A DNA stretch of 64,000 nucleotides, from positions 248,001 through 312,000 of the forward strand of contig NZ_JAMQOT010000004.1 of assembly GCF_029502005.1 (NCBI RefSeq), read 5' to 3'. The notes beneath the pieces are model-generated. The model saw only the letters and a program-made list of their open reading frames with translations. It was not told the origin of the DNA and searched no databases. Both the position numbers and the translations under genes were made by a program. Of this stretch, positions 34,671-43,553 are shown piece by piece. The first letter of the stretch is position 1; each line of letters opens with the position of its first letter. The DNA comes from Natrinema salsiterrestre. Lineage in GTDB: Archaea; Halobacteriota; Halobacteria; Halobacteriales; Natrialbaceae.

Positions 34671-35660
34671 ATGGATGATTCGTCGAGCGGTATCGCCGAG
34701 CGGTCGCGAATAACGACCGGAGCGGGTGAACGATGGCTCTTTCTGGAGGGCAATCGGTTCGCAATCGCAGCCGCCGTCGCGGCCGCGTTCGGGACTTTCT
34801 TTCTGGCACTGACGATGGCCAACGTCGCACCGCTCACAGATCCACAGCCGCTGTTTTACGCATTTAGCGCCCTGATTTCGGGAAACCTGACGCTAATCAC
34901 CGTCGTCGCCTCGATCAATCAGCTCCTGCTCTCGCGGGAGTTACAGTCACCGGGGGAACTCCAGTCGGAGATCGAGGCGACCGTCGAGTTCCGCCGCGAT
35001 GTCGAAGCGGTCACGAACCGGGCTGCGCCGGCCGAACCGTCCGGCTTCCTCCGGCTCGTCGTCGAAAGCGCGCGCCAAGACGCCCAGCGGCTCGGCGGCA
35101 CCGCCGCGGGGACGCTGCCGGCGGAGGTCTACGACGAGGTCGAGGACATCGTCGCCGAACTCACCGACGAGTTCGATCGGATCGACGAACTCATTCAGGA
35201 GTCCGACACCGGTATTTTCAACACGCTCTCGACGATGCTCGGCACCAATTTCGCCTACGAAATCCGCCGCCTCGAGGAAGTTCGCCAGGCCCACGACGCG
35301 TCGCTGACCGAGGAGACCAACGCAGCGATCGACGACATCCTCGACCGGTTGCGCGAACTCGATATCGCCCGGCAGTATTTCAAATCGGTGTACTTGCAGG
35401 TCGAACTCTCGCGGCTCTCTAGGTACCTGTTCTACGCGGGGCTCCCCGCCGTCGGCGTCGTGATCGCCACACTGTTCGTCTTGAGTGTCTCAGACCCGAC
35501 TCGATTCGGTCAATCGGTCCGCGTCGTCCTCTTTCCGATCGTCGTCACGGTCGGAACGCTCCCGCTCTCGTTGCTCTTTTCGTACATCCTACGGTTGATG
35601 ACGGTCACCGAGCGGACCGCCGCGATCACGCCGTTTACGACGCCGGAACAGGAGGACTGA
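34671..35660 (+). CDS. Four-helix membrane protein, unknown function
   Basis: The 329-residue protein has two hydrophobic helices near the N-terminus (FAIAAAVAAAFGTFFLAL and ALISGNLTLITVVASINQL), a soluble helical middle of about 180 residues rich in Glu, Asp and Leu (coiled-coil-like, with VEDIVAELTDEFDRIDELIQ), and two C-terminal helices (YLFYAGLPAVGVVIATLF, LFPIVVTVGTLPLSLLF). The middle would lie in the cytoplasm. I recognise no family; similar four-helix proteins occur in many haloarchaea. It is convergent with the RAD55-like gene 17 bases away. Confidence 0.78.
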   Translation: MDDSSSGIAERSRITTGAGERWLFLEGNRFAIAAAVAAAFGTFFLALTMANVAPLTDPQPLFYAFSALISGNLTLITVVASINQLLLSRELQSPGELQSEIEATVEFRRDVEAVTNRAAPAEPSGFLRLVVESARQDAQRLGGTAAGTLPAEVYDEVEDIVAELTDEFDRIDELIQESDTGIFNTLSTMLGTNFAYEIRRLEEVRQAHDASLTEETNAAIDDILDRLRELDIARQYFKSVYLQVELSRLSRYLFYAGLPAVGVVIATLFVLSVSDPTRFGQSVRVVLFPIVVTVGTLPLSLLFSYILRLMTVTERTAAITPFTTPEQED

Positions 35661-35677
35661 ACGTGGGTGGGTGCCGA

Positions 35678-36304
35678 TCACGCGATGTCGCGGCTCGTGT
35701 CGATCGCCACTTCCTCCGTGAGCTCGAGCTTGATCGCGTCGGTCGGCTGACTGCCGCCCCGGAACTTGGGGATCGTCAGGTGGTTCTCGAGTTCCGTCCC
35801 GGCGATCTCGGTCCGGAGATCGAAGACGGCGTCGGCGGCGTGGTAGGTCCGGGATCGGTTCGCCGGAACCGCGTCCCCCTTCAGGCAGTGGAGGACGGCG
35901 ATGCTCCCCGTCTCGAGCATCTTGGCTTTGAGGTCGTTGAGAAAGGTGACGTACTCGTCGGTGTCGCACCGCTCGAGGACGTCCATCGTGTCGATGATGA
36001 GGTTGGCGCCGTCCGGGAGGGCGCCGATGAGCCGGGTCGCCTCCTCGAGGGGCGTGTCGCTGGTAACGTGTCTGACCGTCGGGCTTCCGACGGACGACGG
36101 CGAGGCCTCGATCGCGTGACGAACGGCGTCGTCGGAGCGCTCGGTCGTCAGGTAGAGCGTGCCGCGGGCGGCCGTGAGTTCGTAGAGCAAGAGTTCGGAC
36201 TGGCTAGCCGGCTCGGCGGTGTACGCGACGATGCATCCCGGCGGGAGTCCACCGTCGAGCTTTCGGTCGAGTACGTCGATTCCAGTGTCCAGCCGACCGA
36301 CCAT
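35678..36304 (-). CDS. RAD55/KaiC-like ATPase-fold protein with degenerate Walker A
   Basis: The 208-residue protein has a RecA/KaiC fold: LDTGIDVLDRKLDGGLPPGCIVAYT leads to the place of the Walker A motif, but the sequence there is TAEPASQSELLLYE, without the GxxxxGKT lysine. The Walker B-like NLIIDTMDVLERC is present. RAD55-family haloarchaeal proteins with this change are known; they may bind but not hydrolyse nucleotide, acting as regulators or partners of other ATPases. The ATG at 36304 is used because MVGRLDTGID begins the conserved fold. It is divergent from pyrB. Confidence 0.82.
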   Translation of the reverse strand: MVGRLDTGIDVLDRKLDGGLPPGCIVAYTAEPASQSELLLYELTAARGTLYLTTERSDDAVRHAIEASPSSVGSPTVRHVTSDTPLEEATRLIGALPDGANLIIDTMDVLERCDTDEYVTFLNDLKAKMLETGSIAVLHCLKGDAVPANRSRTYHAADAVFDLRTEIAGTELENHLTIPKFRGGSQPTDAIKLELTEEVAIDTSRDIA

Positions 36305-36439
36305 ACAGGTTAACCAATTACTACAGTGCGTGTATAACTCTTTGCCTTGGTACACTGTCTCCTGAATCGAAGGGATGCGACTCCCGTTCGCGAGTCGAAT
36401 GGAGAGATTCAAGGGGCACGCCACAGCCTACACGAACGA

Positions 36440-37384
36440 ATGCGCCACGATCACCTCATCACGAGCAAACAACTCTCTCGGGGAGACATCGAGACCGTCC
36501 TCGACTACGCGGCCGAGATCGACGCCGATCCGTCGACCGTCGCCGACCGTCACGCGGGGACGCTGCTCGGGCTGCTCTTCTTCGAGCCGAGCACGCGGAC
36601 GAAGATGAGCTTCGAAACCGCCATGAAACGCCTCGGCGGCGACGTCGTCGACATGGGATCGGTCGAGTCCTCGAGCGTGACCAAAGGCGAGACGCTCGCC
36701 GACACGGTTCGGGTCATCGAAGGCTACACCGACGCGCTCGTCCTGCGCCATCCGAAACAGGGCGCGGCGACGATGGCGAGCGAGTTCGTCGACGTGCCGC
36801 TGGTGAACGCGGGAGACGGCGCGGGTCACCATCCGACGCAGACGATGCTCGACCTCTACACGATCCGGGAGAACGCCGGCCTGGACGACCTGACCATCGG
36901 GATCATGGGCGATCTGAAGTACGGTCGGACCGTCCACTCGCTGGCCTACGCCCTGACGAACTTCGACACGCGCCAGCACTTCATCAGCCCGGAGAGCCTG
37001 CAGTTGCCCCGCGAGGTCGTCTACGACCTCCACCAGCGACAGGACGGCACGGGAATCAAAGAACACGACTCCCTCGAGGACGTGCTCCCCTCGCTGGACG
37101 TGCTCTACGTCACGCGGATCCAGCGCGAGCGGTTCCCCGACGAGAACGAGTACCAGAAGGTCGCCGGCGAGTACCAGATCGACGCCGCGACGCTCGAGGC
37201 AGCGAGCGACGACCTGACCGTGATGCATCCGCTACCGCGGGTCGACGAGATCGCGCCCGAGATCGACGAGACGGACCACGCGGCGTACTTCGAGCAGGCG
37301 CACAACGGCGTTCCGGTCCGGATGGCGCTGCTGGATCTCCTCTTGAGCGACGACAGAGGGCTCGGAGGTGGAAGCGATGAGTGA
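36440..37384 (+). CDS. pyrB: Aspartate carbamoyltransferase, catalytic chain
   Basis: PyrB condenses carbamoyl phosphate with aspartate in pyrimidine synthesis. The 314-residue protein has [21 protein letters not shown] (carbamoyl phosphate binding), [18 protein letters not shown] with the active-site Lys, [12 protein letters not shown] and [10 protein letters not shown]. Its stop overlaps the pyrI start by 8 bases, so catalytic and regulatory chains are made together and form the classical c6r6 enzyme. The ATG at 36440 begins the conserved [14 protein letters not shown]; the in-frame codons upstream are not coding-like. Confidence 0.97.
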   Translation: MRHDHLITSKQLSRGDIETVLDYAAEIDADPSTVADRHAGTLLGLLFFEPSTRTKMSFETAMKRLGGDVVDMGSVESSSVTKGETLADTVRVIEGYTDALVLRHPKQGAATMASEFVDVPLVNAGDGAGHHPTQTMLDLYTIRENAGLDDLTIGIMGDLKYGRTVHSLAYALTNFDTRQHFISPESLQLPREVVYDLHQRQDGTGIKEHDSLEDVLPSLDVLYVTRIQRERFPDENEYQKVAGEYQIDAATLEAASDDLTVMHPLPRVDEIAPEIDETDHAAYFEQAHNGVPVRMALLDLLLSDDRGLGGGSDE

Positions 37385-37865
37385 CGATCACGATCACCAC
37401 GACGGCGACGACGACCACGAGCTGCGGGTGAGCAAGATCCGCGACGGGACCGTCATCGATCACGTCCACGGCGGGCAGGCGCTGAACGTCCTCGCCATCT
37501 TGGGCATCGACGGGAGCAACGGCGAGGAGGTCTCGGTCGGGATGAACGTCCCGTCCGATCGGCTCGCCCGGAAGGATATCGTGAAGGTCGAAGGGCGCGA
37601 ACTGAGTCAGGACGAGGTCGACGTCCTCTCGCTGATCGCGCCGGACGCCACGATCAACATCGTCCGGGACTACGACGTCGTCGAGAAGCACCGCGTCGAA
37701 CGCCCCGACGTCGTCGAGGGCGTGCTCTCCTGTCCCAACGCCGGCTGTATCACGACCGGCGACGAGCCGGTCACGTCGCGGTTCTCGGTCCTCGAGGACG
37801 GCGTTCGCTGTTCGTACTGCGAGACGATCGTCCGCGACGAGATCGCTGATCTGATCGACACCTGA
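37377..37865 (+). CDS. pyrI: Aspartate carbamoyltransferase, regulatory chain
   Basis: PyrI binds the nucleotide effectors (CTP, ATP) and holds the catalytic trimers together through a zinc site. The 162-residue protein starts with an Asp/His-rich run ([17 protein letters not shown]) and then [23 protein letters not shown], the nucleotide domain. The zinc domain has CPNAGC and CSYC pairs in the usual order. The His/Asp-rich lead is longer than in bacterial PyrI. Overlap with pyrB places both in one transcript. Confidence 0.97.
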   Translation: MSDDHDHHDGDDDHELRVSKIRDGTVIDHVHGGQALNVLAILGIDGSNGEEVSVGMNVPSDRLARKDIVKVEGRELSQDEVDVLSLIAPDATINIVRDYDVVEKHRVERPDVVEGVLSCPNAGCITTGDEPVTSRFSVLEDGVRCSYCETIVRDEIADLIDT

Positions 37866-37952
37866 GGGCGACGACCGACAGGGGCGCTTCTTTCACTGAC
37901 GGACGACCATCCAGAATAGCTAAGTGATTCCCGGCCGATTCTCTACACGTAC

Positions 37953-38066
37953 ATGTCACGTACCGTCAAAATCGTGCTCGCCCTGTTCGTCATCGCCGTC
38001 CTCTACAAGGCCGCCGTCGGCGGCTCGTCGGACGTCGAAGTCGACTACGAACCGACCGAAGAATAG
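37953..38066 (+). CDS. 37-residue single-helix membrane microprotein
   Basis: The ATG at 37953 opens a frame of 37 codons ending TAG at 38064-38066. The protein has one hydrophobic helix (KIVLALFVIAVLYKAAVGG) and a short acidic tail ending YEPTEE, so it is likely a single-span membrane protein with N-terminus basic and inside. A TATA-like box ATAGCTAAGTG is about 32 bases upstream. Codon use is typical of the genome. I believe such tiny proteins are conserved in haloarchaea, but no function is known. It was found by eye because it is shorter than the usual gene-calling cut-off. Confidence 0.55.
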   Translation: MSRTVKIVLALFVIAVLYKAAVGGSSDVEVDYEPTEE

Positions 38067-38112
38067 CACCCGATTCCGAACGGCTTACGGTGACGGCGTC
38101 GTACCCTCTCGT

Positions 38113-38958
38113 ATGTACGGCGTCGTCACTCGGAACGCCGAAGAAGTACGGTGGCCGGAGTTCGACCGCGGCTTCTACGAAGTCAAAGACGTGACCGGCC
38201 GGTCCGCCGAACCGATCGCCGACGGAGTGAACATGGTCTCCTGTTTCGGCGACAACGCGGCCGCCGACGCCGATCCGTCGCTGGTTCCCGTGGACGATAT
38301 GGGACGGCCGGCCGACCGGGAACGGTCCTACTTCGACTGGGCGTACATCTGCCCCTCTCGGGAGGACTACCGACAGGGACTGTTCGAGATCATCGACGAC
38401 TGCGTCGCCGAAAACGAGGACGTTCGCCTCGACGATATCGGCTTCCCGCGCGCGGAGTACTGTCGCTGTGGCGTCTGCGAACAGGCGTTCGAAGAGAGCG
38501 AGTACGAGGACCGCATGGAGTGGCGGGCCAGCGTTATCACCGAGTTCGTCGACGCGGCGACCGAGCGGATCCCGGGAACGGTCTACATGACGCTGTACCC
38601 GGACCCCTACCCCGGCCACCTCTACGAGCGCGCCGGCATCGACCTCGAGGCCGTCGAGGAACACGTCGACGAGTTCGTCGTCCCGCTGTACGACACCGCC
38701 TACGGCACGACGTACTGGCTCGAGACGATCGCGAAAGGGTTCGAGAGCGCGCTCGAGACGCCGTTTAATGTCGAATTGTACGGGGTGAACGTCGACGTCG
38801 ACAATCTGATTCACGCGACGGAGGTCGCTCAGGAGTACGCCGACGGCGTCTTCTTCGGATACGAGGCGAGCAAAGGGCGTGCAGCGCTGCGCCGGATGCG
38901 GGCCGACGAACGAGAGGGAGTAACGCACGGCGAACCGGGTACCGACGCCGATACCTGA
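38113..38958 (+). CDS. TIM-barrel-like protein with CxC/CxxC cysteines
   Basis: The 281-residue protein starts MYGVVTRNAEEVRWPEFDRG and shows the pattern of glycoside-hydrolase-like TIM barrels (WAYICPSREDYRQGLFEIID, LDDIGFPRAEYC, GTVYMTLYPDPYPGHLYE, EFVVPLYDTAYGTTYWLE). It carries a cysteine cluster CRCGVCEQAF that could bind a metal. I cannot assign an enzyme or name the family; the ICPSREDY...GFPRAEY pairing resembles the sugar-binding part of GHL10-like proteins. The ATG at 38113 is chosen because the upstream frame is basic. The 37-residue microprotein precedes it by 46 bases, suggesting one transcript. Confidence 0.72.
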   Translation: MYGVVTRNAEEVRWPEFDRGFYEVKDVTGRSAEPIADGVNMVSCFGDNAAADADPSLVPVDDMGRPADRERSYFDWAYICPSREDYRQGLFEIIDDCVAENEDVRLDDIGFPRAEYCRCGVCEQAFEESEYEDRMEWRASVITEFVDAATERIPGTVYMTLYPDPYPGHLYERAGIDLEAVEEHVDEFVVPLYDTAYGTTYWLETIAKGFESALETPFNVELYGVNVDVDNLIHATEVAQEYADGVFFGYEASKGRAALRRMRADEREGVTHGEPGTDADT

Positions 38959-39199
38959 CGACGGCTCTACCGCGACGCGTCTGTTTCGTCGCTCCTAAGA
39001 TGTGATTAGGGAACCGTTCAGCGTGACTTTCATCGAATTATCCCAGCGCGAGAGAGTACTCGCCGTCCCCCGAGCACGACCGCGACGGGCCGGTTACGAG
39101 TGATTGAGCCACCGGTCCGATTGGAACCGACGACTGCCTTTATTTGCGTCTCGATTGCCCGCAATCGTGACCGAGGATCGACGGCGGCCGCGGATCCTC

Positions 39200-39206
39200 A
39201 GGTGAG
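39200..39206 (+). promoter_or_regulatory. Shine-Dalgarno site of the Met/Gln-rich protein gene
   Basis: AGGTGAG matches the anti-Shine-Dalgarno (GGAGGTGA) and lies 4-5 bases before the ATG at 39211. A TATA-like CCTTTATTTG about 70 bases upstream (39137-39146) would give a leader of about 40 bases. Leadered mRNAs are the minority in haloarchaea. Confidence 0.5.
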
Positions 39207-39210
39207 ACCT

Positions 39211-40299
39211 ATGAGAGATCACCAGACACAGCAGTCGACGGGCATGGACACGGAGCAGATGGCCGAATCGACGATGCATCAGGGGCAACGGACGATGGAG
39301 CAGCTGATCGAGCTCCAGCGCGACATGGCTCGCATGACGCTGAGCGCGCTCAAGTGGCAGGAAAGCGTCCAGAAGCAGAGCCTCGAGATGACGAAGTCGA
39401 TGTTCGAGAGCGCTCCCGCGCCGCAGTTTACCGAGTCGATGATGGAGAGCTATCTGCAAGGCATGGAGGCGATCATGCCGGAGATGGAGCAGGCGATGGA
39501 ACGGGGTATGCGGGCCGCCGCACGGCCGCAAATGGAGGGGATGCAACAGATGGGCGGGCGAATGGAGGGGATGGGCGGCCGGATGGGTGGCGGGAGAGGG
39601 ATGCACGGACAGGGCCAGCAACGGGGACCGAGCCAGCGGGGAACGAGCGGCCGAATGGAGGGCCAGCAGATGCGACCCCAGGATGCGGGCGGCCAGCAGA
39701 TGGGAACCCAGCCGCAGATGGGCGGGCAGCAGGAAGCGAGCGGCCGGTCGCGCGGACAGCCCCAGTCGCACTCTCAGCAGCCCAGCTACCCGTCACAAAC
39801 CGGCGAGTGGGTCACGCCACAGGAGTACGCCGGCGAATCGGCCGGTGCCTCCGGCACCCGGCGACAGTCGGGATCCGAGCGATCGGGTTCGCCGGGTCAG
39901 TTCGAGCAGGGCTACCAGCAAGAGCATCCGCGACGGGAGTCACAGCCGCAGACCGAATCACGGCAGGAGGGATACGGCCAGCACGGGGGACCGCACGAGC
40001 AGGGACGGCGCGGCCGAGAACACGGACAGCCGACTCAACGCCAGCAGTCGGCGATGCGGACCGATCAGGGTCGGTTGCGGGACCAGTATTCACAGCGAAC
40101 CGATACCGACCGGCAGGAGCGAGGGCAGCGGGAGCAGCAACACCAGCGCGAACGGTCGTCGCCGCGCGGCCCCGAAACGGACCTGACCGACGATGGGGGA
40201 CGCGACCGCGGTGAGACGGAGAGAGGGAGTGAGACCGGCGAGATGAACGTCTCCTCGGAGGACGCCGGCGAGGAGGACCACGAGTCCGAGGAGGAGTAA
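39211..40299 (+). CDS. Phasin-like helical N-terminus with Met/Gly/Gln/Arg-rich disordered tail
   Basis: The 362-residue protein has an amphipathic helical start (QRTMEQLIELQRDMARMTL, then ALKWQESVQKQSLEMTKSM) that resembles phasins or PhaE-type granule proteins. From about residue 100 the sequence turns into low-complexity tracts: Met/Gly-rich repeats (MEGMQQMGGRMEGMGGRMGG), then Gln/Gly/Arg/Ser-rich repeats, ending in an acidic run. This tail is almost certainly disordered. No polyhydroxyalkanoate synthase gene lies nearby, so granule binding is only a guess. It has a Shine-Dalgarno site, unlike most genes here. Confidence 0.72.
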   Translation: MRDHQTQQSTGMDTEQMAESTMHQGQRTMEQLIELQRDMARMTLSALKWQESVQKQSLEMTKSMFESAPAPQFTESMMESYLQGMEAIMPEMEQAMERGMRAAARPQMEGMQQMGGRMEGMGGRMGGGRGMHGQGQQRGPSQRGTSGRMEGQQMRPQDAGGQQMGTQPQMGGQQEASGRSRGQPQSHSQQPSYPSQTGEWVTPQEYAGESAGASGTRRQSGSERSGSPGQFEQGYQQEHPRRESQPQTESRQEGYGQHGGPHEQGRRGREHGQPTQRQQSAMRTDQGRLRDQYSQRTDTDRQERGQREQQHQRERSSPRGPETDLTDDGGRDRGETERGSETGEMNVSSEDAGEEDHESEEE

Positions 40300-40452
40300 C
40301 CCGGTCGTCCCTACCGGAACACGCGCTTCCCAGTCGCTCGCGGGCGTTCTCGACGGTCGACGGGGAACGCACCGACCTCCGTAGCGTCGAACGGAAAATC
40401 GAATTCGAAACCGAGGCCCCGTTGTTCGGTTCGTGGACCGTGAGAAACCGTA

Positions 40453-40893
40453 TTACCGCCCGCGATCGTCGGCGATACGGTCGTCGTCATCGTCGCCCAT
40501 CAGTCCCTCGTCGTCATCGTCGTCGCCGATAAGTCGGTCGTCGTCATCGTCGCGGATCACGCCCTCGTCGTCGCGGCCACTGATGTCGTCTTCGTCCCGA
40601 TCGATACCACGACTTCCCGTTCCTGTGCCGGTCGTCCCGGTCTCGCGACCGGAAATCTCGCTCTCGAGGTGGATCTCGTCGTCGGTCACGTGATCGACAG
40701 CCTCGTCCTGAAGCGGGTACGTGTCCTCGCCGCTGTCGCTCCAGCCGAGCGTCGCCTTGATCGAGTCCGTGATTCCGGGGTCCGGTTCGACGTGGGCGGT
40801 CCCGTGTTCGACGTCCGCGACCATCCCGACCTCGTCACCGTTGGCGTTGACGACGCGCTTGCCGATGTCGTCGTCGGTAATTCGTGGAGACAT
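40453..40893 (-). CDS. PRC-barrel protein with Asp-rich tail
   Basis: The 146-residue protein begins with a PRC-barrel domain (MSPRITDDDIGKRVVNANGD, EVGMVADVEHGTAHVEPDP, then a short DEAVDHVTDDEIHLES), followed by a tail of about 60 residues that is mostly Asp, Arg and Gly with repeated DDDDDR/EGLMGD units. PRC-barrel proteins bind RNA or protein partners; in haloarchaea some act in cell division. The tail is disordered and extremely acidic. The ATG at 40893 fits the conserved MSPRITDDDIGK start. It is convergent with the Met/Gln-rich protein. Confidence 0.85.
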   Translation of the reverse strand: MSPRITDDDIGKRVVNANGDEVGMVADVEHGTAHVEPDPGITDSIKATLGWSDSGEDTYPLQDEAVDHVTDDEIHLESEISGRETGTTGTGTGSRGIDRDEDDISGRDDEGVIRDDDDDRLIGDDDDDEGLMGDDDDDRIADDRGR

Positions 40894-40996
40894 TGCACCC
40901 CTATTGAAGGTCGATTCGCGCAAGGTCGTGGTGCTTGCGGACGCTTGCGACCGGTCGTACGGACGCGGCTCCGCGTCGGCTCGGAGACGTCTCCGG

Positions 40997-41761
40997 TTAC
41001 TCGAACTCCGGCTCCCGATCCTCGAGGAACGCGGTGACGCCCTCCACGTGCGCGTCCGAGGTGCGGGCCTGCGCCTGGAGCAGGTTCTCGTAGTCCAGCG
41101 CCTCGCCCCAGGACCGGCCCATGTTCTCGTGCATCGCCCGTTTCATCATCCCGATCGTGGCCGTCGGACCGTCGACGAGCCCGTCGACGGCGTCGGCGAC
41201 GCGGTCGTCGAGTTCCTCGGCGGGGACCGTCTCGTTGACGAGCTCGAGCTCGGCCGCGCGCTCGGCGTCGAAGAACTCGCCGGTAAAGGCCAGCTGTTTC
41301 GCGGCCCGCAGCCCGACGATGTGCGGGAGCATCACGGTGCCGCCGGTGTCGGGGATCAGGCCGACTCTGACGAACGCACAGGAAAACGTCGCGTCTGCGG
41401 CGGCGTAGGCGATATCCGCGAGCGCGACGATCGAGAGGCCCGCACCGATGGCGTCACCGTTTACCTTCGCGACGATGGGCACCGGACACTCGAGCATCGC
41501 TTCCACGACGCGGCCGAAGGTTTCGGTGACCCGCTCGTAGGCCTCCTGGGACGAGCCGGGCGTTTCCGCCATCGACTCGAGATCGCCGCCGGCGCTGAAC
41601 GCGTCGCCCGCTCCGGTGATGACGATCGCACCGTACTCCGCGGGCGTGGCGCCTTCGATCGCGTCGGCGAGTTCGTCGGCCGTTTCCATCGTCATCGCGT
41701 TGAGCGCGTCGGGTCGGTCGAAGGTCAGCCGTAAGACGTCGTCGTCGCTGTCGATCTCCAT
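40997..41761 (-). CDS. Enoyl-CoA hydratase/isomerase-family protein
   Basis: The 254-residue protein has the crotonase fold: LRLTFDRPDALNAMTMETADEL, the oxyanion-hole segment AIVITGAGDAFSAGGDLESM, GDAIGAGLSIVALADIAYAA and the trimer contact HIVGLRAAKQLAFTGEFFDA. The catalytic acidic positions are only partly conserved, so isomerase, hydratase or hydrolase are all possible. It acts on acyl-CoA in the cytoplasm. It is monocistronic between a PRC-barrel gene and the HTH-10 regulator; no other fatty acid genes are adjacent. Confidence 0.92.
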   Translation of the reverse strand: MEIDSDDDVLRLTFDRPDALNAMTMETADELADAIEGATPAEYGAIVITGAGDAFSAGGDLESMAETPGSSQEAYERVTETFGRVVEAMLECPVPIVAKVNGDAIGAGLSIVALADIAYAAADATFSCAFVRVGLIPDTGGTVMLPHIVGLRAAKQLAFTGEFFDAERAAELELVNETVPAEELDDRVADAVDGLVDGPTATIGMMKRAMHENMGRSWGEALDYENLLQAQARTSDAHVEGVTAFLEDREPEFE

Positions 41762-41894
41762 ACCTCTCGGCTCGGCGCCATGATCTTAACGATAGGCGAT
41801 CCGCGACTCGCGCAGCTGTCACCGTTGCGGGCAGCGGGGCAGCCGCGAAAAGCATCGAGGCGGGTGCGACGGACTCGGCGTCACTCCGGGAGGA

Positions 41895-42563
41895 TCAGTT
41901 CGACGGGATCTGCGGGGCAGCGGTCTCCTCTTCCGTCACGTTGAGTTCTGACGTGACGAGCGCGCGGTAGGCCCGGCGCAGTCGCTCGGAGAGCGCCTGA
42001 TGAGAGATGCCGAGCTCCTCGGACAGCTCCTGCATCGAGACCTCGCGGGGAATCTCGAAGTAGCCGTGATCGATCGCCGCCACCAGCGTCTCGTACTGGC
42101 GCGTCGTGAGGCCACACTGGGAATGGGTCTCCTCGGCCAGATCGAACAGCCGGACGATCGTCGGCGTGGCGTCGTTGTCGTCGAGGCGATCGTACAGCGA
42201 GCTGACGCTGTCGCGGTCCACGACGCGGACGCTGAGCAACCACTTGCCGTTCGAGGCCGAGGCGCTCAGTACGGTGCCCCCTTCCTCGAGGACGATTTCG
42301 AAGGGGTCGACGGTGTCGGGTTCGAACTGGATGTCGTACAGCCAGCGGTCCTCGTCGCTGCTGATCTGGGAGTAGGCACCGATCGAGTCGGTCTCGTCGA
42401 GGGCCGCCTCGATCTCCGACTGCGAGGGTCCCGACAGCCAGAGTCCGTGGCCGCTCGAGGCGATGACCCGTTCCATCTCGCACGTAAGCGAGGGGACCGC
42501 CTCGAACAGCTCGCCGGTTCCGGTTCCGTCGGCCGGGATCTCGATGTCTGCGATGGATGTCAT
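41895..42563 (-). CDS. Bat-type HTH-10 transcriptional regulator
   Basis: The 222-residue protein has an N-terminal bacterio-opsin-activator-type sensor region (SIADIEIPADGTGTGELFEA, then beta strands to about 150) and a C-terminal HTH-10 domain: LTTRQYETLVAAIDHGYFEI, REVSMQELSEELGISHQALS, ERLRRAYRAL. In Halobacterium the related DmsR activates DMSO-reductase genes. Here it lies just downstream of the molybdate/tungstate permease and on the same strand as the whole molybdenum-enzyme block, so it is a candidate local regulator. That link is inferred from position only. Confidence 0.9.
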   Translation of the reverse strand: MTSIADIEIPADGTGTGELFEAVPSLTCEMERVIASSGHGLWLSGPSQSEIEAALDETDSIGAYSQISSDEDRWLYDIQFEPDTVDPFEIVLEEGGTVLSASASNGKWLLSVRVVDRDSVSSLYDRLDDNDATPTIVRLFDLAEETHSQCGLTTRQYETLVAAIDHGYFEIPREVSMQELSEELGISHQALSERLRRAYRALVTSELNVTEEETAAPQIPSN

Positions 42564-42695
42564 GAGTCTCACCCGTGGATAGAACGACGATCTCCATAAT
42601 CCCACTTCCAAAGCACTTAGAACCGGGTAGCGGGACTTTCACTCGTTCTGATCGGTCGAGAGGGGGAGGATCGATGGCATCGCGGAGGCGGCAGG

Positions 42696-43553
42696 TCAGT
42701 GTCGGCGGGGCGTTCCGATCAGTAACTGCACCGCGAGGACGACGACCACTGCGATCGCGAGCAAGGCGAGTGCGATCGGGACGATCGCATCGATGCCGCT
42801 TGCGATAAACGAGACGCGGATCTGGGTCGGCATGGTTCGCGGCGAGTACGCGACCATCATCGTCGCGCCGAATTCGCCGATCGCCCGCACGAACGTGAGC
42901 ACGATGCCGGCGGCGATGGCGTTGCGTGCGAGCGGTAACGAGACCGATCGCACGGTCCGGAGCCGCCCGTACCCCAGCGTTCTGGCCGCCTCCTCGAGGC
43001 GCGGATCGACGCCGTCGAAGCCGGCGCGGGCGGTGACGACGAGAAACGGTGCCGCCACGAACGTCTGTGCGAGGACGATGCCGGCGCGACTGCCCGTCAG
43101 TGGCATCCCGAGCGCGGCGGCGGCCGCACCGATCGGCGTGTACCGGCCGACGACGGTCAACAGCATGACCCCGCCCACGATCGGCGGGACGACCAGCGGG
43201 AGCAAGACGAGGGCTTCGACCAGCCGCTTGCCGCGAAACGAGGCCCGAGAGAGGACGTACGCGAGCGGGACGCCGAAGACGGTCGCGATCGCCGTCGAGA
43301 TCGGTGCCGTCACCAGCGACGTCCCGATCGCGTCCCGAACCGTCGGATCCGCGAGTGCTGCGAGGACGTCGACATCTCGGGTTCGGGACAGAAAGATCGC
43401 GAACGGGACGACGAAGTACGCGAGCAACACCGAGCCCAGCAGTGCCGGGACGGCGAGCCCGGTCGGGAGCCACTCGAGCCCCGCGTCGAACCGGGACGCG
43501 CCCGCGTTCGTCTCCGACGGCTCGCCGTTCCGGTTCCGTTCGGCGCGACTCAC
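42696..43553 (-). CDS. Molybdate/tungstate ABC transporter permease
   Basis: The 285-residue protein has about six hydrophobic helices and the permease loop for the ATPase (EEAARTLGYGRLRTVRSVSLPLARNA with the EAA-Gly motif). The helix pattern and the LPLVVPPIVGGVMLL segment match ModB/WtpB/TupB permeases. Its start overlaps the stop of the upstream binding-protein gene (ATGA at 43550-43553), so they are co-translated. No ATP-binding subunit gene follows, which is unusual. Tungstate versus molybdate cannot be told, but neighbouring genes make molybdate or tungstate for the nearby molybdopterin enzyme likely. Confidence 0.9.
   Translation of the reverse strand: MSRAERNRNGEPSETNAGASRFDAGLEWLPTGLAVPALLGSVLLAYFVVPFAIFLSRTRDVDVLAALADPTVRDAIGTSLVTAPISTAIATVFGVPLAYVLSRASFRGKRLVEALVLLPLVVPPIVGGVMLLTVVGRYTPIGAAAAALGMPLTGSRAGIVLAQTFVAAPFLVVTARAGFDGVDPRLEEAARTLGYGRLRTVRSVSLPLARNAIAAGIVLTFVRAIGEFGATMMVAYSPRTMPTQIRVSFIASGIDAIVPIALALLAIAVVVVLAVQLLIGTPRRH

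Noticed and set aside
39473-40372. Pro/Arg-rich minus-strand frames opposite the Met/Gln-rich protein
   Set aside because: Low-complexity sense repeats create open antisense frames; no signals or family support them.
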